DNA of 64,000 nucleotides from Olivibacter sp. XZL3. Lineage in GTDB: Bacteria > Bacteroidota > Bacteroidia > Sphingobacteriales > Sphingobacteriaceae. A model generated the notes under the pieces. That model was given only the letters and a program-made list of their open reading frames with translations. It searched no databases and had not been told where the DNA came from. How positions within the stretch are numbered: position 1 is the first letter of the stretch; each line of letters opens with the position of its first letter. The translations under genes and the position numbers were made by a program. Location: contig NZ_SBJH01000004.1 of the NCBI RefSeq assembly GCF_004368405.1, positions 124,001-188,000 on the forward strand, given 5' to 3'. Positions 54,394 to 63,646 of the stretch are shown here, in pieces.

Positions 54394-54615
54394 ATGCCCT
54401 TAACGTTGAAATCCCTAAGCAAACTGTTGCGCATCCCAATTAAAACGATTGGTGAATTTGACTATTTGCCTTTGAACGACAAATACGTCATAACCGAACA
54501 TTACTTCAATAAAGAACTGGAAATAAATAACTTAGAGAACTACCAATGGCAAACACTATCCAGCGAAGGGTTAACGGATATCCTTAACTATAGGTCTCAT
54601 CACTTGTTGGAATAA
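54394..54615 (+). CDS. Small hypothetical protein, paralogue of the one at 38438
   Basis: From ATG 54394 the product has 73 residues and aligns along its length with the 69-residue protein at 38438-38647. The shared core is IGE.[DP]Y[IL]PL..[RK]Y[IV][VI]TE, then ELE[LI]N[DN]L..Y[KQ]W and [ES][IT][LD]ILN[FY]. An upstream in-frame TTG (54346) would add 16 residues not matched in the paralogue, so ATG is preferred. Short, acidic and without a signal, it is probably cytosolic. The function is unknown; the two copies are 16 kb apart and share no neighbour genes. Confidence 0.7.
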   Translation: MPLTLKSLSKLLRIPIKTIGEFDYLPLNDKYVITEHYFNKELEINNLENYQWQTLSSEGLTDILNYRSHHLLE

Positions 54616-54725
54616 CCCCACATTTATTATGCGTAAGCCAAGCCGGTTGTTTTCTCACTATTCTTCGGGCCTGCTTTCGCAAACAGTTGGCCTATTAATC
54701 TGTTCTTAAAAAAAGTTACGCGCAA

Positions 54726-55106
54726 ATGGAGAAAGATAAAAAGCCTGTTCCCAATGACCATCTTGCCAATGAACGGACTTTTTTAGCGTGGGTCCGTACC
54801 TGTATAGCTACCATCGGACTGGGCTTTGTTGTAGTCAAATTCTCCTTATTCATCAGACAACTCAGCTCGGTAATAGACATAGGAACCAGCTTTCCCCATC
54901 ACCGATACTCGGATTCGATAGGCATGGCATTAGTGGCTAGCGGCATGACCATGGCCGTTTTTGCCTACTATCGATTTAAAAAGACGCAAGAACAGTTGTT
55001 GGCCAATAACTTTCGGCCCTCTTGGCGCACATTCCTCGGTATCACTATCGCTATTATAGTGCTGGGTGTGGTCTTGGTGTGGTATCTCCTGCAAAGCACG
55101 CGCTAA
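54726..55106 (+). CDS. DUF202 (YidH-like) membrane protein
   Basis: The 126-residue protein starts with the DUF202 signature NDHLANERTFLAWVRTCIATIG (about 9-30) and has three membrane helices (about 22-42, 65-82, 100-120). DUF202 proteins such as E. coli YidH and YidG are small inner-membrane proteins of unknown role, and vacuolar VTC1 shares the fold. It lies alone on the plus strand, 110 bases after the small paralogue and 139 before the STAS-like gene. Function not assignable. Confidence 0.85.
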   Translation: MEKDKKPVPNDHLANERTFLAWVRTCIATIGLGFVVVKFSLFIRQLSSVIDIGTSFPHHRYSDSIGMALVASGMTMAVFAYYRFKKTQEQLLANNFRPSWRTFLGITIAIIVLGVVLVWYLLQSTR

Positions 55107-55245
55107 TCCCCTCATTCTTTCACCCTATTCCGTTTTGAAATTCACACATTTCACATTTCATTATACCGCATGCCCTCGTGGCCTAGCTGCGTAGAACATT
55201 TATATCTTGCCGCTGTTAGAAATTGTATAACCGTTAGTATACATT

Positions 55246-55710
55246 ATGTTAGAAAAAATAGAAGCCCTGCCACCCCATGTGTTCGGCGTACGTGCGTCCG
55301 GCGATGTTAGCGGAAAAGATATAATAGACGTGTTGCTACCAGGCTTAGAAAAACTATCGTCGCAGTATGGTGAGATTCATTATCTGCTCATCCTTAATAC
55401 GCCTGTGAACGATTTTAATGTTAATGCCTGGTTCCAGAACATGGTCACCGGCATGAAACATTTACACGAATGGAAAAAAATGGCCATTGTAACGGATGAA
55501 GAAAACGTACATACTTTCACCGATATGGCCAGCAAACTCATACCGGGCGTAGCAAAAGGCTTTTCGCACACCGACGTTGGAACAGCCGTTGCCTGGCTTT
55601 CCACTAAACCGAGCGGAAAACGCTCGCTGCAAAAGCTTGCTTTGGTGACATTGAGTGCAGTACTTGCTGCAGGATTGATCTATTGCAGTCTCGTAAAAAA
55701 AACCAATTAA
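55246..55710 (+). CDS. SpoIIAA/STAS-like protein with C-terminal membrane anchor
   Basis: The 154-residue protein begins like the SpoIIAA-like (STAS) family: LPPHVFGVRASGDVSGKDII (about 8-27), HYLLILNTPV (about 45-54), EWKKMAIVTDE (about 75-85) and the late GFSHTDVGTAVAWLS (about 112-126). A single hydrophobic helix near the end (about 133-148, TLSAVLAAGLIYCSLV) would anchor it to the membrane, which is not usual for this family. STAS proteins often bind lipids or regulators; no anti-sigma partner is adjacent. Role unknown. Confidence 0.75.
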   Translation: MLEKIEALPPHVFGVRASGDVSGKDIIDVLLPGLEKLSSQYGEIHYLLILNTPVNDFNVNAWFQNMVTGMKHLHEWKKMAIVTDEENVHTFTDMASKLIPGVAKGFSHTDVGTAVAWLSTKPSGKRSLQKLALVTLSAVLAAGLIYCSLVKKTN

Positions 55711-55941
55711 GGAGCCGTCGAATACGTCGAACTTAATAACCTGAGTTCGACTATTCTTTATGAGTTCAGAAATTCAATAGCCGTCCTAGGCAAGGCTTTT
55801 CTAACTCGTCTTGATAACAGACAGATCATTCAATTGCTTTTGATAGGGCGGACAAAAAAAATGCAGGTAAAAAGGGCTAAATCAGATTTGAACTTAACCT
55901 TTTTAATCGCGAAAACGAGATCATAAACACCGCTAACATCC

Positions 55942-57180
55942 TCAAAAACATGCAGCCAAACTCTGTTCGATGATGGCCAGTGCGCGATCCATTTCATCAC
56001 GCGTTATGACTAGCGGTGGCGAAAAGCGAATTTTATCGCCATGCGTTGGCTTGGCCAACAGGCCATTACGTAACATCTCCAAACACAATGACTCGGCAGC
56101 GTCCGCATGATCATGGCGCAGCACCACGGCGTTTAATAAACCTTTACCACGGATCTCAGCGATGTTTGGATGCTCCAAGGCGCGCAATCTGTCTCGAAAG
56201 TACGCCCCTTGTGTCTCCGCATTACTCACCAAGTTTTCCTCGTTCAATACCTCCAGAGCCGCCATGGCTACCGCGCAAGCCAACGGATTACCTCCATAGG
56301 TAGAACCGTGTTCACCTGGCTTCAAGCAAAGCATGATATTATCGTCACACAGCACCGCCGATATCGGCAGCATCCCACCGCTCAAGGCCTTTCCCAAAAT
56401 TAGGATGTCGGGCCGCACATCCTCGTAATCGCAAGCTAACATCCGACCCGTTCGAGCAAGACCTGTTTGTATCTCGTCGCCAATAAAAAGGACCCCCGCC
56501 TCCTTGCACAATCGATAGGCCCCTGTCAAATAACCTGCATCCGGCACGCGGACACCAGCCTCACCCTGTATCGGCTCTACCAGAAATGCGGCAACCTGCG
56601 CATCCGCTACGGCTTCGGCCAAGGCTTCCAGGTCGTTATAAGGAATGGAAATATATCCGGACATAAAGGGCCCGAAGCCTTTCTTTGCTTTCGGGTCGGT
56701 ACTGAAGGAAATAACATTTAACGTGCGTCCGTGAAAGTTTTCGCTTACCGTAATAATTTTTGCACGATCCGGCGGTATACCTTTTACCGTATATGCCCAT
56801 TTACGAGCCAGCTTCAAAGCTGTTTCCACCGCCTCTACCCCGCTGTTCATCGGCAGTACCTTGTCATAACCAAAATAGTCGGTTATATAGGCGGCATATT
56901 CCGCTAAAAGTTCGCTGTGGAACGCGCGCGACGTTAATGTCAGCTTTTGCGCCTGCTCTATAAGCGCGTTTACAATTTTGGGGTGACAATGCCCTTGGTT
57001 CAGAGACGAATAACCGGAAAGGAAATCGAAATACTCCTTACCTTCAACATCCCATACAAACACCCCTTTCCCCTCCCGTAACACCACGGGTAATGGAGCA
57101 TAATTATGGGCTCCATACCGTTCCTCCAACGCTATCAGCGAACGCGTGTCCTTATTCACAAAATCGTACTTACTCACCAT
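55942..57180 (-). CDS. rocD: Ornithine aminotransferase
   Basis: The 412-residue PLP enzyme is a class III aminotransferase of the ornithine delta-transaminase type: [28 protein letters not shown] (about 42-69), [17 protein letters not shown] (112-128), FHGRT (149-153), [14 protein letters not shown] (232-245) and Lys264 in LGKALSGG, which binds PLP. Length and motifs are those of RocD. It moves the delta-amino group of ornithine to 2-oxoglutarate, giving glutamate semialdehyde. It is the last gene of the SusD-lipoprotein-amidohydrolase operon, 12 bases after the PaiB-like gene, pointing to an ornithine- or arginine-derived substrate. Confidence 0.92.
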   Translation of the reverse strand: MVSKYDFVNKDTRSLIALEERYGAHNYAPLPVVLREGKGVFVWDVEGKEYFDFLSGYSSLNQGHCHPKIVNALIEQAQKLTLTSRAFHSELLAEYAAYITDYFGYDKVLPMNSGVEAVETALKLARKWAYTVKGIPPDRAKIITVSENFHGRTLNVISFSTDPKAKKGFGPFMSGYISIPYNDLEALAEAVADAQVAAFLVEPIQGEAGVRVPDAGYLTGAYRLCKEAGVLFIGDEIQTGLARTGRMLACDYEDVRPDILILGKALSGGMLPISAVLCDDNIMLCLKPGEHGSTYGGNPLACAVAMAALEVLNEENLVSNAETQGAYFRDRLRALEHPNIAEIRGKGLLNAVVLRHDHADAAESLCLEMLRNGLLAKPTHGDKIRFSPPLVITRDEMDRALAIIEQSLAACF

Positions 57181-57192
57181 TTTCCATCTATT

Positions 57193-57819
57193 TTATTCAC
57201 CTGCCCTATGTTTTTCCATAATCAACGCCAGCTCTTTCGCTATAATTGAATCCTGTCTTGAAAGCGCTTCGACAATCAACTTAAAGTTCTTATCGTCCCG
57301 GTTCTGACTAAGCTTAAAAGCGGCATTCATTTTGATAATCTCAATCTCAAAGCCAACGAGGCCCTTCATTTCCCGCTGCACTGCAGGCGGTAACGTCTCT
57401 AAGTCGACCGGATGCGTGGCAATTTGCTCATATCTGCGAACCAGGCGTTTGACCGACTCCCATTCTTCCGCTTCGCTTAACCGCCTGATTATTCCCTCCA
57501 CTTGCACACTCATATAATTGTAGGTGGGCGCGTTGGCATGATCGTACCATGAAGAGGAAATATAATGGTGAACCGGCGACTGAAAGATGGCCAGCACCTT
57601 TGGAAAACGCTCAAAGAATTTCCAATGCTCATTTGCTTTAGCGAGATGGCCCCACAACACGGTCTCGCCATCCGCTCTTGTTTCCAATTCGATAGGTATA
57701 TGCGTCGCTATAGGGAAATTCTCCGTACAGCTTACCAAGGTAGCAAAACCATGCTCCCGAATAAATTGGTGGATTACTTTCGGGTCATCCACCCTATATT
57801 GTTTAGGTATGTACATCAT
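57193..57819 (-). CDS. PaiB-like FMN-binding negative transcriptional regulator
   Basis: The 208-residue protein matches the PaiB family: MYIPKQYRVDDPKVIHQFIREHGFATLVS (start), HIPIELE (about 45-51), GHLAKANEHWK (about 58-68), SSWYDHANAPTYNYMSVQVEG (about 90-110) and MKGLVGFEIEI (about 150-160). PaiB is a flavin-reductase-like split-barrel protein with a repressor annotation from Bacillus; its biochemical role is not settled. The gene begins 2 bases after the stop of the amidohydrolase and ends 12 bases before rocD, so it is part of the operon. Confidence 0.88.
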   Translation of the reverse strand: MMYIPKQYRVDDPKVIHQFIREHGFATLVSCTENFPIATHIPIELETRADGETVLWGHLAKANEHWKFFERFPKVLAIFQSPVHHYISSSWYDHANAPTYNYMSVQVEGIIRRLSEAEEWESVKRLVRRYEQIATHPVDLETLPPAVQREMKGLVGFEIEIIKMNAAFKLSQNRDDKNFKLIVEALSRQDSIIAKELALIMEKHRAGE

Positions 57820-57821
57820 TC

Positions 57822-59501
57822 TTATGGCTTGCGATAAACTTCTTTTCCACCTACATAGGTATTTAAAACCGTTACATTCGGCAAATCGTTTGGATCAATG
57901 TTTAGAATATTTTCGTTCAAGATAACAAAATCGGCCAACTTTCCCTTTATCAGGGAGCCTCGAGTTCCTTCTTCGAAAATACCGTAGGCAGCATCGATGG
58001 TATAAGCCCTTACCGCTTGTTCCACCGTTATTTTCTGTTCAGGCACCCATCCATCCGGATTAGCTCCATCAATTGTTCGGCGTGTTACGGCTGCGTAAAT
58101 ACCTAGCATCGGAGAAGCAGGTGCAACATGCCAATCGCTACCAAAGACCACTTTTGTACCCTCATCGAACATACTTTTCATAGCAAAAGCATGTTTTGCT
58201 CGTTCGCTTCCAATCACCTTATCAGCCCAACGACCGTCGTCAATAGCATGGTAGGGTTGCATGCTGGCAATCACACCTAATTCCTTAAAGCGTTTAAAAT
58301 CCTCAGCACTTACGTGCTGCGCATGCTCCATGCGGATGCGCCGATCACGAGGTCCATTTTCCCGTTCTAAACGGGCCACCATATTAAGAAAGGAAGTCAC
58401 CGAACGATCGCCGATAGCATGAACAATCAAGTGCAAGCCCAAACTGTCCGCACCTTTCATACGTGCATACATCGTCTGCTCATCAACCACTAAGAAGCCG
58501 GAATCACGCGGAGTGTCAGAAAAGGCCTCTTTAAAGGCTGCAGTATGCGCACCCAAAGAGCCGTCCATAAAACCTTTTAAAGCGCCACGACGCAGCCAAC
58601 GATCACCATTGCCCTGAGCCTTGACCTCTTCGCCGAGCGCTTGCCAATTTTCAATTTCTTTCGCCGCATAAATGCGGGTATTCAGCTTGTTCTCCAGCCG
58701 CGCTTTTTCATACACGTCATAATAACTGCCAAAACCGGTACCCGTTAGGCTAACAACAGAAGTCACCCCGTTCTGTGCCATATAGTGCATGGCCCCTTGT
58801 AGGGCTTTTTCCTTTTGTTCCCTAGTTGCCGGGGGGATTTTAGCGGTGATCAGATTTTTAGCATTGTCTTTAAATAAGCCCAGTAGTTCACCATCTTTCC
58901 GAATAATCTCCCCGCCCGCTACATCGGGTTGCCGGTTATCTACACCTGCCAATTTCATAGCCAATGAATTGACTAAGATTGTATGTCCGTCCATGCGGGT
59001 AATGGCTACGGGATTATGCGGCGTTATCGAATCAATCCAATGACGGGTCGGCATCTCGCCATTCCAATTCTGATGATCCCAATTTCCACCTGTAATCCAT
59101 TCGCCGGGTTTAAGTGTCTTGACATAGGCTTTTAACGTATCAATAAACGCTTGAGGTGTTTTTGCCTCACGTAATTGTACGGAGAACAAACGAAAGCCTC
59201 CGTCTACTAGATGGGTATGGCTATCGATAAAACCTGGTAATAACAGTTGCTTATCCGTAAGCTGAACTACCACCGTTTTCTTTCCGATTAACCGTTGGAC
59301 TTCCGAAACCGATCCCACAGCCATAATGGTGTCGCTGGAAACTGCCATGGCCTCCGCCCACGGAACTTGATCATTTTGCGTATAGATTTTGCCATAAAAC
59401 ACTTGATCAGCTGTTTGAGCGGACGCAACTAAGTTGGAAAAACCCAGTAACAACAGGGCCAGTCTCTTGGTCCACCTTTCTCTTCTTTTTAAACTCTTCA
59501 T
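57822..59501 (-). CDS. YtcJ-like secreted amidohydrolase
   Basis: The 559-residue protein has a signal peptide (about 1-30, ...LVASAQ) and an amidohydrolase-3 domain: LLLPGFIDSHTHLVDGG (metal-binding HxH near residue 85), GGNWDHQNW, MDGHTILVNSLAMKLAGV, HAIGDRSV and the late GSDWHVAPASPMLGIYAAV. Such enzymes hydrolyse amide, formamide or cyclic C-N bonds with one or two metals. Export implies activity in the periplasm. The start is ATG 59501, giving a clean signal; an ATG 13 codons upstream overlaps the previous gene's end. It is coupled to the larger amidohydrolase upstream and to PaiB downstream. Confidence 0.88.
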   Translation of the reverse strand: MKSLKRRERWTKRLALLLLGFSNLVASAQTADQVFYGKIYTQNDQVPWAEAMAVSSDTIMAVGSVSEVQRLIGKKTVVVQLTDKQLLLPGFIDSHTHLVDGGFRLFSVQLREAKTPQAFIDTLKAYVKTLKPGEWITGGNWDHQNWNGEMPTRHWIDSITPHNPVAITRMDGHTILVNSLAMKLAGVDNRQPDVAGGEIIRKDGELLGLFKDNAKNLITAKIPPATREQKEKALQGAMHYMAQNGVTSVVSLTGTGFGSYYDVYEKARLENKLNTRIYAAKEIENWQALGEEVKAQGNGDRWLRRGALKGFMDGSLGAHTAAFKEAFSDTPRDSGFLVVDEQTMYARMKGADSLGLHLIVHAIGDRSVTSFLNMVARLERENGPRDRRIRMEHAQHVSAEDFKRFKELGVIASMQPYHAIDDGRWADKVIGSERAKHAFAMKSMFDEGTKVVFGSDWHVAPASPMLGIYAAVTRRTIDGANPDGWVPEQKITVEQAVRAYTIDAAYGIFEEGTRGSLIKGKLADFVILNENILNIDPNDLPNVTVLNTYVGGKEVYRKP

Positions 59502-59533
59502 AAAAAATTCTTTTTCAACAAATAACGACTCGC

Positions 59534-62500
59534 TTACCAAAGCACTTTTTGCAAGTCCTTACCGTCGTAAGCCTGACCGTCCTTAATGATGTATTTAATC
59601 GTATTCGTATTCTTTATATCTTCTAATGGATTTCCTTCCATCACCACCATGTCCGCCAATTTCCCTTGCTCGATGCTCCCAAGATCTCCGTCTAATCCAA
59701 TAGCTTTCGCTCCGTTTAGGGTGGCCGCTTTTAAAACTTCCAAAGGCTTCATACCAGCTCCCAGAGCCCACATCTCCCAATGATAACCCAAGCCTTGGAA
59801 CTGCGAATGAGCGCCCACACAAACCAAAGCGCCCTTTTCGGCCATGGCCTGTGCCGCCCTCGCATGCGCTGGAAAAAGATACTCCTCATCCAAAGCCCAC
59901 ATCGGTCTCCGCCGAATTTTACGGTCCAACTCCTCTTTCGGCATTAAGCTTTTGAGCTTTTCGTCATGCAATACATTCTCATGCGTAAAGAAATAGTTCT
60001 CCGCATTCGGCGCACCATAACTAATTAGCAAAGTAGGTGTATAGGCGATACCTATTGCACCAGCTAAGGTGGTAAAATCCGTATACAAAGGAGCAATCGG
60101 GTGTGCATGCTCGTGCCCTGGATAGCCGTCCAATAACTCTGTTACACCTAATTTAAAGTCGAGGTTACCCTCTGTTGTCGGCAGCAGTCGAAGTTCCTGT
60201 GCGGCCATAATGATCCATTGTCGTTGTTTCCGGTTACCAACAGCATACATTTTCAGCGTTTTAGTATCAAAATAATTTGCATATTGCTTCAACACCTGCC
60301 GTGCATGTGCCAGGCTTTTGATATCATAAGCCCAATAGCCTACACCCGGCCCCGTCGAATAGATTCGCGGTCCTAACGTTTCGCCCATACGTACTTTATC
60401 CTGATAGGTCAAAATATCAGTCACATGTGGCTGCGGGTTCCGAATGGTTGTCACGCCATAAGCTAACGTCAAAGCTAAAGAGCTGGGTTGTTTTTCGTGC
60501 AAATTGAGCGGCAGCGCGCCATGATCGTGAATATCAATAAAGCCGGGCGCGATCGTCAGCCCTTCCATCGTTACACGCTTCACGTTCGGAGCCGCCTGTA
60601 TAGAACCTGATGGTCCCACCGCCACAATCCGACGGCCTTTTATCAACACATCCCCTTTTTCAATCACTTCTTCATTGCGCATCGTGATGATCCGCGCGCC
60701 CTGTAACATGTATTCCCCCTTCCCATAGGCCGCCACGAGGGGCACCTCCAATCGACGTTCCGTTAAACTTACCGAATCCGCCAACTGCTGGCCCATTACA
60801 TACTCCATTAATACAGGCCCTAAAGCACCATAAATCGATCGGCCATCGGCACTCCAAGAAGGAAATTCGCATCCAATCTCTGTGATCCGCTTAACAGGAA
60901 ATTCTGCTTGCGCTTCGTTAGCCACATGTATCAACGGCACTTGAGCGCCAACTTGCGGAATCTCTAGCACATAAATAGTGTTCGAAATCTTAGCAAAAGC
61001 CTTGTTGCCTTTCGGCGCTACCATCATCAAGCTCGGTTGTGCATTACTACGGAAAAACTGAAACTCACCCCCGTGATCGTTGGAAAAAGCATAGGTACGG
61101 ATGCCCGATAATTTCAAATGTTGCTTTTTGTCGTGTCCGTCCCAATTAATGGAAAATAGCCCGTCCTTTTGGCTATAGAGGAAAATCCTATGCGCTTCTT
61201 CGCCAAAATGCGGATTACCACCCTCTGCCTGTGTGATTCGATGAATAGCCCCCCCGTCCGCTGCAATCCAGCTTAACCATTCCCGGGCGCCCGTTCTATT
61301 TGAGGTTCCCATTCGGTTCGCGGCTGCCTTCCCCTGGATAAATAGAACCCGCATTCCATCAGGCGACCATACAGGTTCCTGATACAAGCCTCCTTGCTCT
61401 GTAAGCTTCCGAACTGACGTATTTGGCTCGGCTATACAGGTATAGATAGCACCTTGCATTCCATCCCACGTAACGAATGCCAAACTCCGACTATCGGGCG
61501 ACCAAGCCGGCTGAGCCTCCGTTTGTTCCAAATTACTTACCCGCTTGGGTTTGCCGTTCGGGTAGTCCATCACGTAGAGACGATCGGCTATAATCAGCGC
61601 AGCTCTCTTTCCGTCAGGTGATACGGCTATATCGCGAACTTGAGATGCCGGGAATTGTGTTTCATCACTGATTGGAAACTTGAAGTGTAACTTCGGCCCT
61701 ACCGTCAATACGGTTTTCACATGGAAAGGAATCTGTTTAACTGATTTGTCTGACAGGGATATCGACTGAATCTTTCCATCATAGGCTGCAATGAGCTGCT
61801 TGCTGTCGGGCGTAAACGACATGGCAGGTAACACACCCATTGCAGCTAAGGCTTCCTGATCATCTCGTTGAACCGGATGCGCCAATAGCTCCTCTTCTCC
61901 TGTCAGTAAGTCTTGCAACACGAAGGCAGTATGCGCATCGTAACGCGTGCCATAGACAAGCCACCTACCGTCTGGCGAAAGTGTCGGACTAAAAGCCGAT
62001 CCGTAACGCGAAGTACGAACTTCGAGCTGGCCATTTGCCCGATCATAAGTATTCAACTGGTATTGCGGGAGCTTGGCATTATAGTCCCACATACCTGTCC
62101 GTTTAGCAAACCAAATTAAACTGTCGTTTGGCGCTACAAACGGTTCGATCGCCTTCAAGCTCGCCGGTTCAGGTGTCAAAGCCGTGCCTGTGCCCCCGTT
62201 ACGATGGATGAGATGTAACTTTGGAATTCCTACCCCTTTAGAAACCACCAAATACTGTCCGTCTCTCGTCCAACTCAGTCCCTCCATATATTCATCGGTC
62301 GCTTTTGTGACCTGCTTATATTGGCCGGTTGCCAGCGTTAATATCCATACATTTTCGGCGCCATCGCGATCGGAAATAAAGGCAATTGCCTTACCATCAG
62401 GACTATACCGGGGTTGTATATCCATCGCAAGCCCCTCGGTCAACTGCCTTGCTTCGCCACCAGAAATAGGCAGCTCATAGAGATCACCTAACATGGAAAA

Positions 62501-62692
62501 GACCAATTTTTTTCCATCAGGCGATACATCAAGGGCCATCCAAGTGCCTTCGTCGGTATCGATCGCTACCGACTGAGAGCCCACTAAGGGCAAATCGTTG
62601 GCTTCTTGCGCCATCACCGCCCCTATCAGACTTAAAAAGACTAAAAATGCCACACCAAAAGGCATCATTCCGTTTTTATAATTTCCCATCAT
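59534..62692 (-). CDS. TolB-propeller amidohydrolase, secreted
   Basis: The 1052-residue protein has a signal (about 1-28), a long WD40/TolB-like beta-propeller (about 45-640, repeated DISPDGK/YSPDGK/WSPDG blocks: LDVSPDGKKLVFSM, RYSPDGKAIAFISDRDG, PAWSPDSRSLAFVT) and a C-terminal amidohydrolase domain (about 670-1050): APGFIDIHDHGALPL (HxDxH-like metal site), DGYPGHEHAHP, VGAHSQFQGLG and AATLNGAKAIGLDGDLGSIEQGKLAD. Such fusions act on peptides or amide-linked compounds. It lies between the SusD-associated lipoprotein (5-base gap) and the second amidohydrolase (32-base gap), so the two hydrolases probably act on the same substrate. Confidence 0.88.
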   Translation of the reverse strand: MMGNYKNGMMPFGVAFLVFLSLIGAVMAQEANDLPLVGSQSVAIDTDEGTWMALDVSPDGKKLVFSMLGDLYELPISGGEARQLTEGLAMDIQPRYSPDGKAIAFISDRDGAENVWILTLATGQYKQVTKATDEYMEGLSWTRDGQYLVVSKGVGIPKLHLIHRNGGTGTALTPEPASLKAIEPFVAPNDSLIWFAKRTGMWDYNAKLPQYQLNTYDRANGQLEVRTSRYGSAFSPTLSPDGRWLVYGTRYDAHTAFVLQDLLTGEEELLAHPVQRDDQEALAAMGVLPAMSFTPDSKQLIAAYDGKIQSISLSDKSVKQIPFHVKTVLTVGPKLHFKFPISDETQFPASQVRDIAVSPDGKRAALIIADRLYVMDYPNGKPKRVSNLEQTEAQPAWSPDSRSLAFVTWDGMQGAIYTCIAEPNTSVRKLTEQGGLYQEPVWSPDGMRVLFIQGKAAANRMGTSNRTGAREWLSWIAADGGAIHRITQAEGGNPHFGEEAHRIFLYSQKDGLFSINWDGHDKKQHLKLSGIRTYAFSNDHGGEFQFFRSNAQPSLMMVAPKGNKAFAKISNTIYVLEIPQVGAQVPLIHVANEAQAEFPVKRITEIGCEFPSWSADGRSIYGALGPVLMEYVMGQQLADSVSLTERRLEVPLVAAYGKGEYMLQGARIITMRNEEVIEKGDVLIKGRRIVAVGPSGSIQAAPNVKRVTMEGLTIAPGFIDIHDHGALPLNLHEKQPSSLALTLAYGVTTIRNPQPHVTDILTYQDKVRMGETLGPRIYSTGPGVGYWAYDIKSLAHARQVLKQYANYFDTKTLKMYAVGNRKQRQWIIMAAQELRLLPTTEGNLDFKLGVTELLDGYPGHEHAHPIAPLYTDFTTLAGAIGIAYTPTLLISYGAPNAENYFFTHENVLHDEKLKSLMPKEELDRKIRRRPMWALDEEYLFPAHARAAQAMAEKGALVCVGAHSQFQGLGYHWEMWALGAGMKPLEVLKAATLNGAKAIGLDGDLGSIEQGKLADMVVMEGNPLEDIKNTNTIKYIIKDGQAYDGKDLQKVLW

Positions 62693-62697
62693 TCATA

Positions 62698-63636
62698 TTA
62701 AGGTTGGAACATAATATCAAAAACACAATTGTTGTCGGTACCGACTTCCTTTATTCGAATATATCCTTTCTTTCCTTCCGTTGTCATAAAAGCGTATACG
62801 CCATTAACCGCTAATGCTGCAGAAGACTGCGTAACCGCGTTGCTTGCGGTACCTGCACTTGGTATCGCATTGACCGTAGTGCTCGTAGCATTGTGAAGCT
62901 GCAAGGTAACATAAGAGTTTTGCAAATAAGCGGGAATATCCGAACCGGGCGTATACAATCTCTGTGAAAAGAAGGTATTCCGTCCAGCAGGACTTACCAA
63001 AGAAGTTATTTCGCCAGCCGCTAAGTACAGATCCATCTGCTCATTTTCATTAGGTCGGTCGTACGATTCTCCGTCCAACAAAGAAAAATACGGTTTTTCC
63101 TTGGTCAGCGTCCTATCGAGAAACACACGCATAGGAAAAATATTCGCTGTAAAACTGCTATAATTGGCGCTAGGTGACACGTCGGACTGATTGGTTCCGG
63201 TTATCCGGAAAGCTACATTCTTTATTGATGCCGGATTTGTATCTCTATTTAACAAACGCAGATAGATTGCTGTCGCGCTGCTATTAGATTCAATAGTTAC
63301 CGAACCCGGCTCACCAATAATCTGAAAATCTACGCCTTCTACTGCGGTGGCCGGAATCACTTCATAGTATATATCCACCGGATCGTTGCGTTGTGGTCCT
63401 ACCAATTGGATCAGCACACTATCACGATCGCCCCTAATAGGAATCGCAGGGTTATCGCCTTTCAAACTGCTACCGCCAATAGTCGGCCCCATAGTTTTCA
63501 CCGTTGTCCCGGTAGCGGGATTGCTAAACTCCACCACCGTGGGGCCTTGATAACTGAGATCCCGTTCCTTTCTGCAGGCAGAACATAAAACGAAGAGTGA
63601 GCCTACTATAAAAATGTGGATGCAAATTCTTTTCAT
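62698..63636 (-). CDS. SusD-associated surface lipoprotein with Calx-beta-like domain
   Basis: The 312-residue lipoprotein has a signal ending LFVLCSAC (Cys21). The mature region begins with a beta-sandwich of the Calx-beta/DUF4843-like kind: PVDIYYEVIPATAVEGVDF (about 107-125), GSVTIESNSSATAIYLRLLN (about 131-150). A second half of unclear family ends in VFDIMFQP. It lies 10 bases after the SusD stop and 5 bases before the TolB amidohydrolase, so it is probably a substrate-binding surface protein of the same system. The domain label is a resemblance, not a firm assignment. Confidence 0.65.
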   Translation of the reverse strand: MKRICIHIFIVGSLFVLCSACRKERDLSYQGPTVVEFSNPATGTTVKTMGPTIGGSSLKGDNPAIPIRGDRDSVLIQLVGPQRNDPVDIYYEVIPATAVEGVDFQIIGEPGSVTIESNSSATAIYLRLLNRDTNPASIKNVAFRITGTNQSDVSPSANYSSFTANIFPMRVFLDRTLTKEKPYFSLLDGESYDRPNENEQMDLYLAAGEITSLVSPAGRNTFFSQRLYTPGSDIPAYLQNSYVTLQLHNATSTTVNAIPSAGTASNAVTQSSAALAVNGVYAFMTTEGKKGYIRIKEVGTDNNCVFDIMFQP

Positions 63637-63646
63637 AATAATACGT

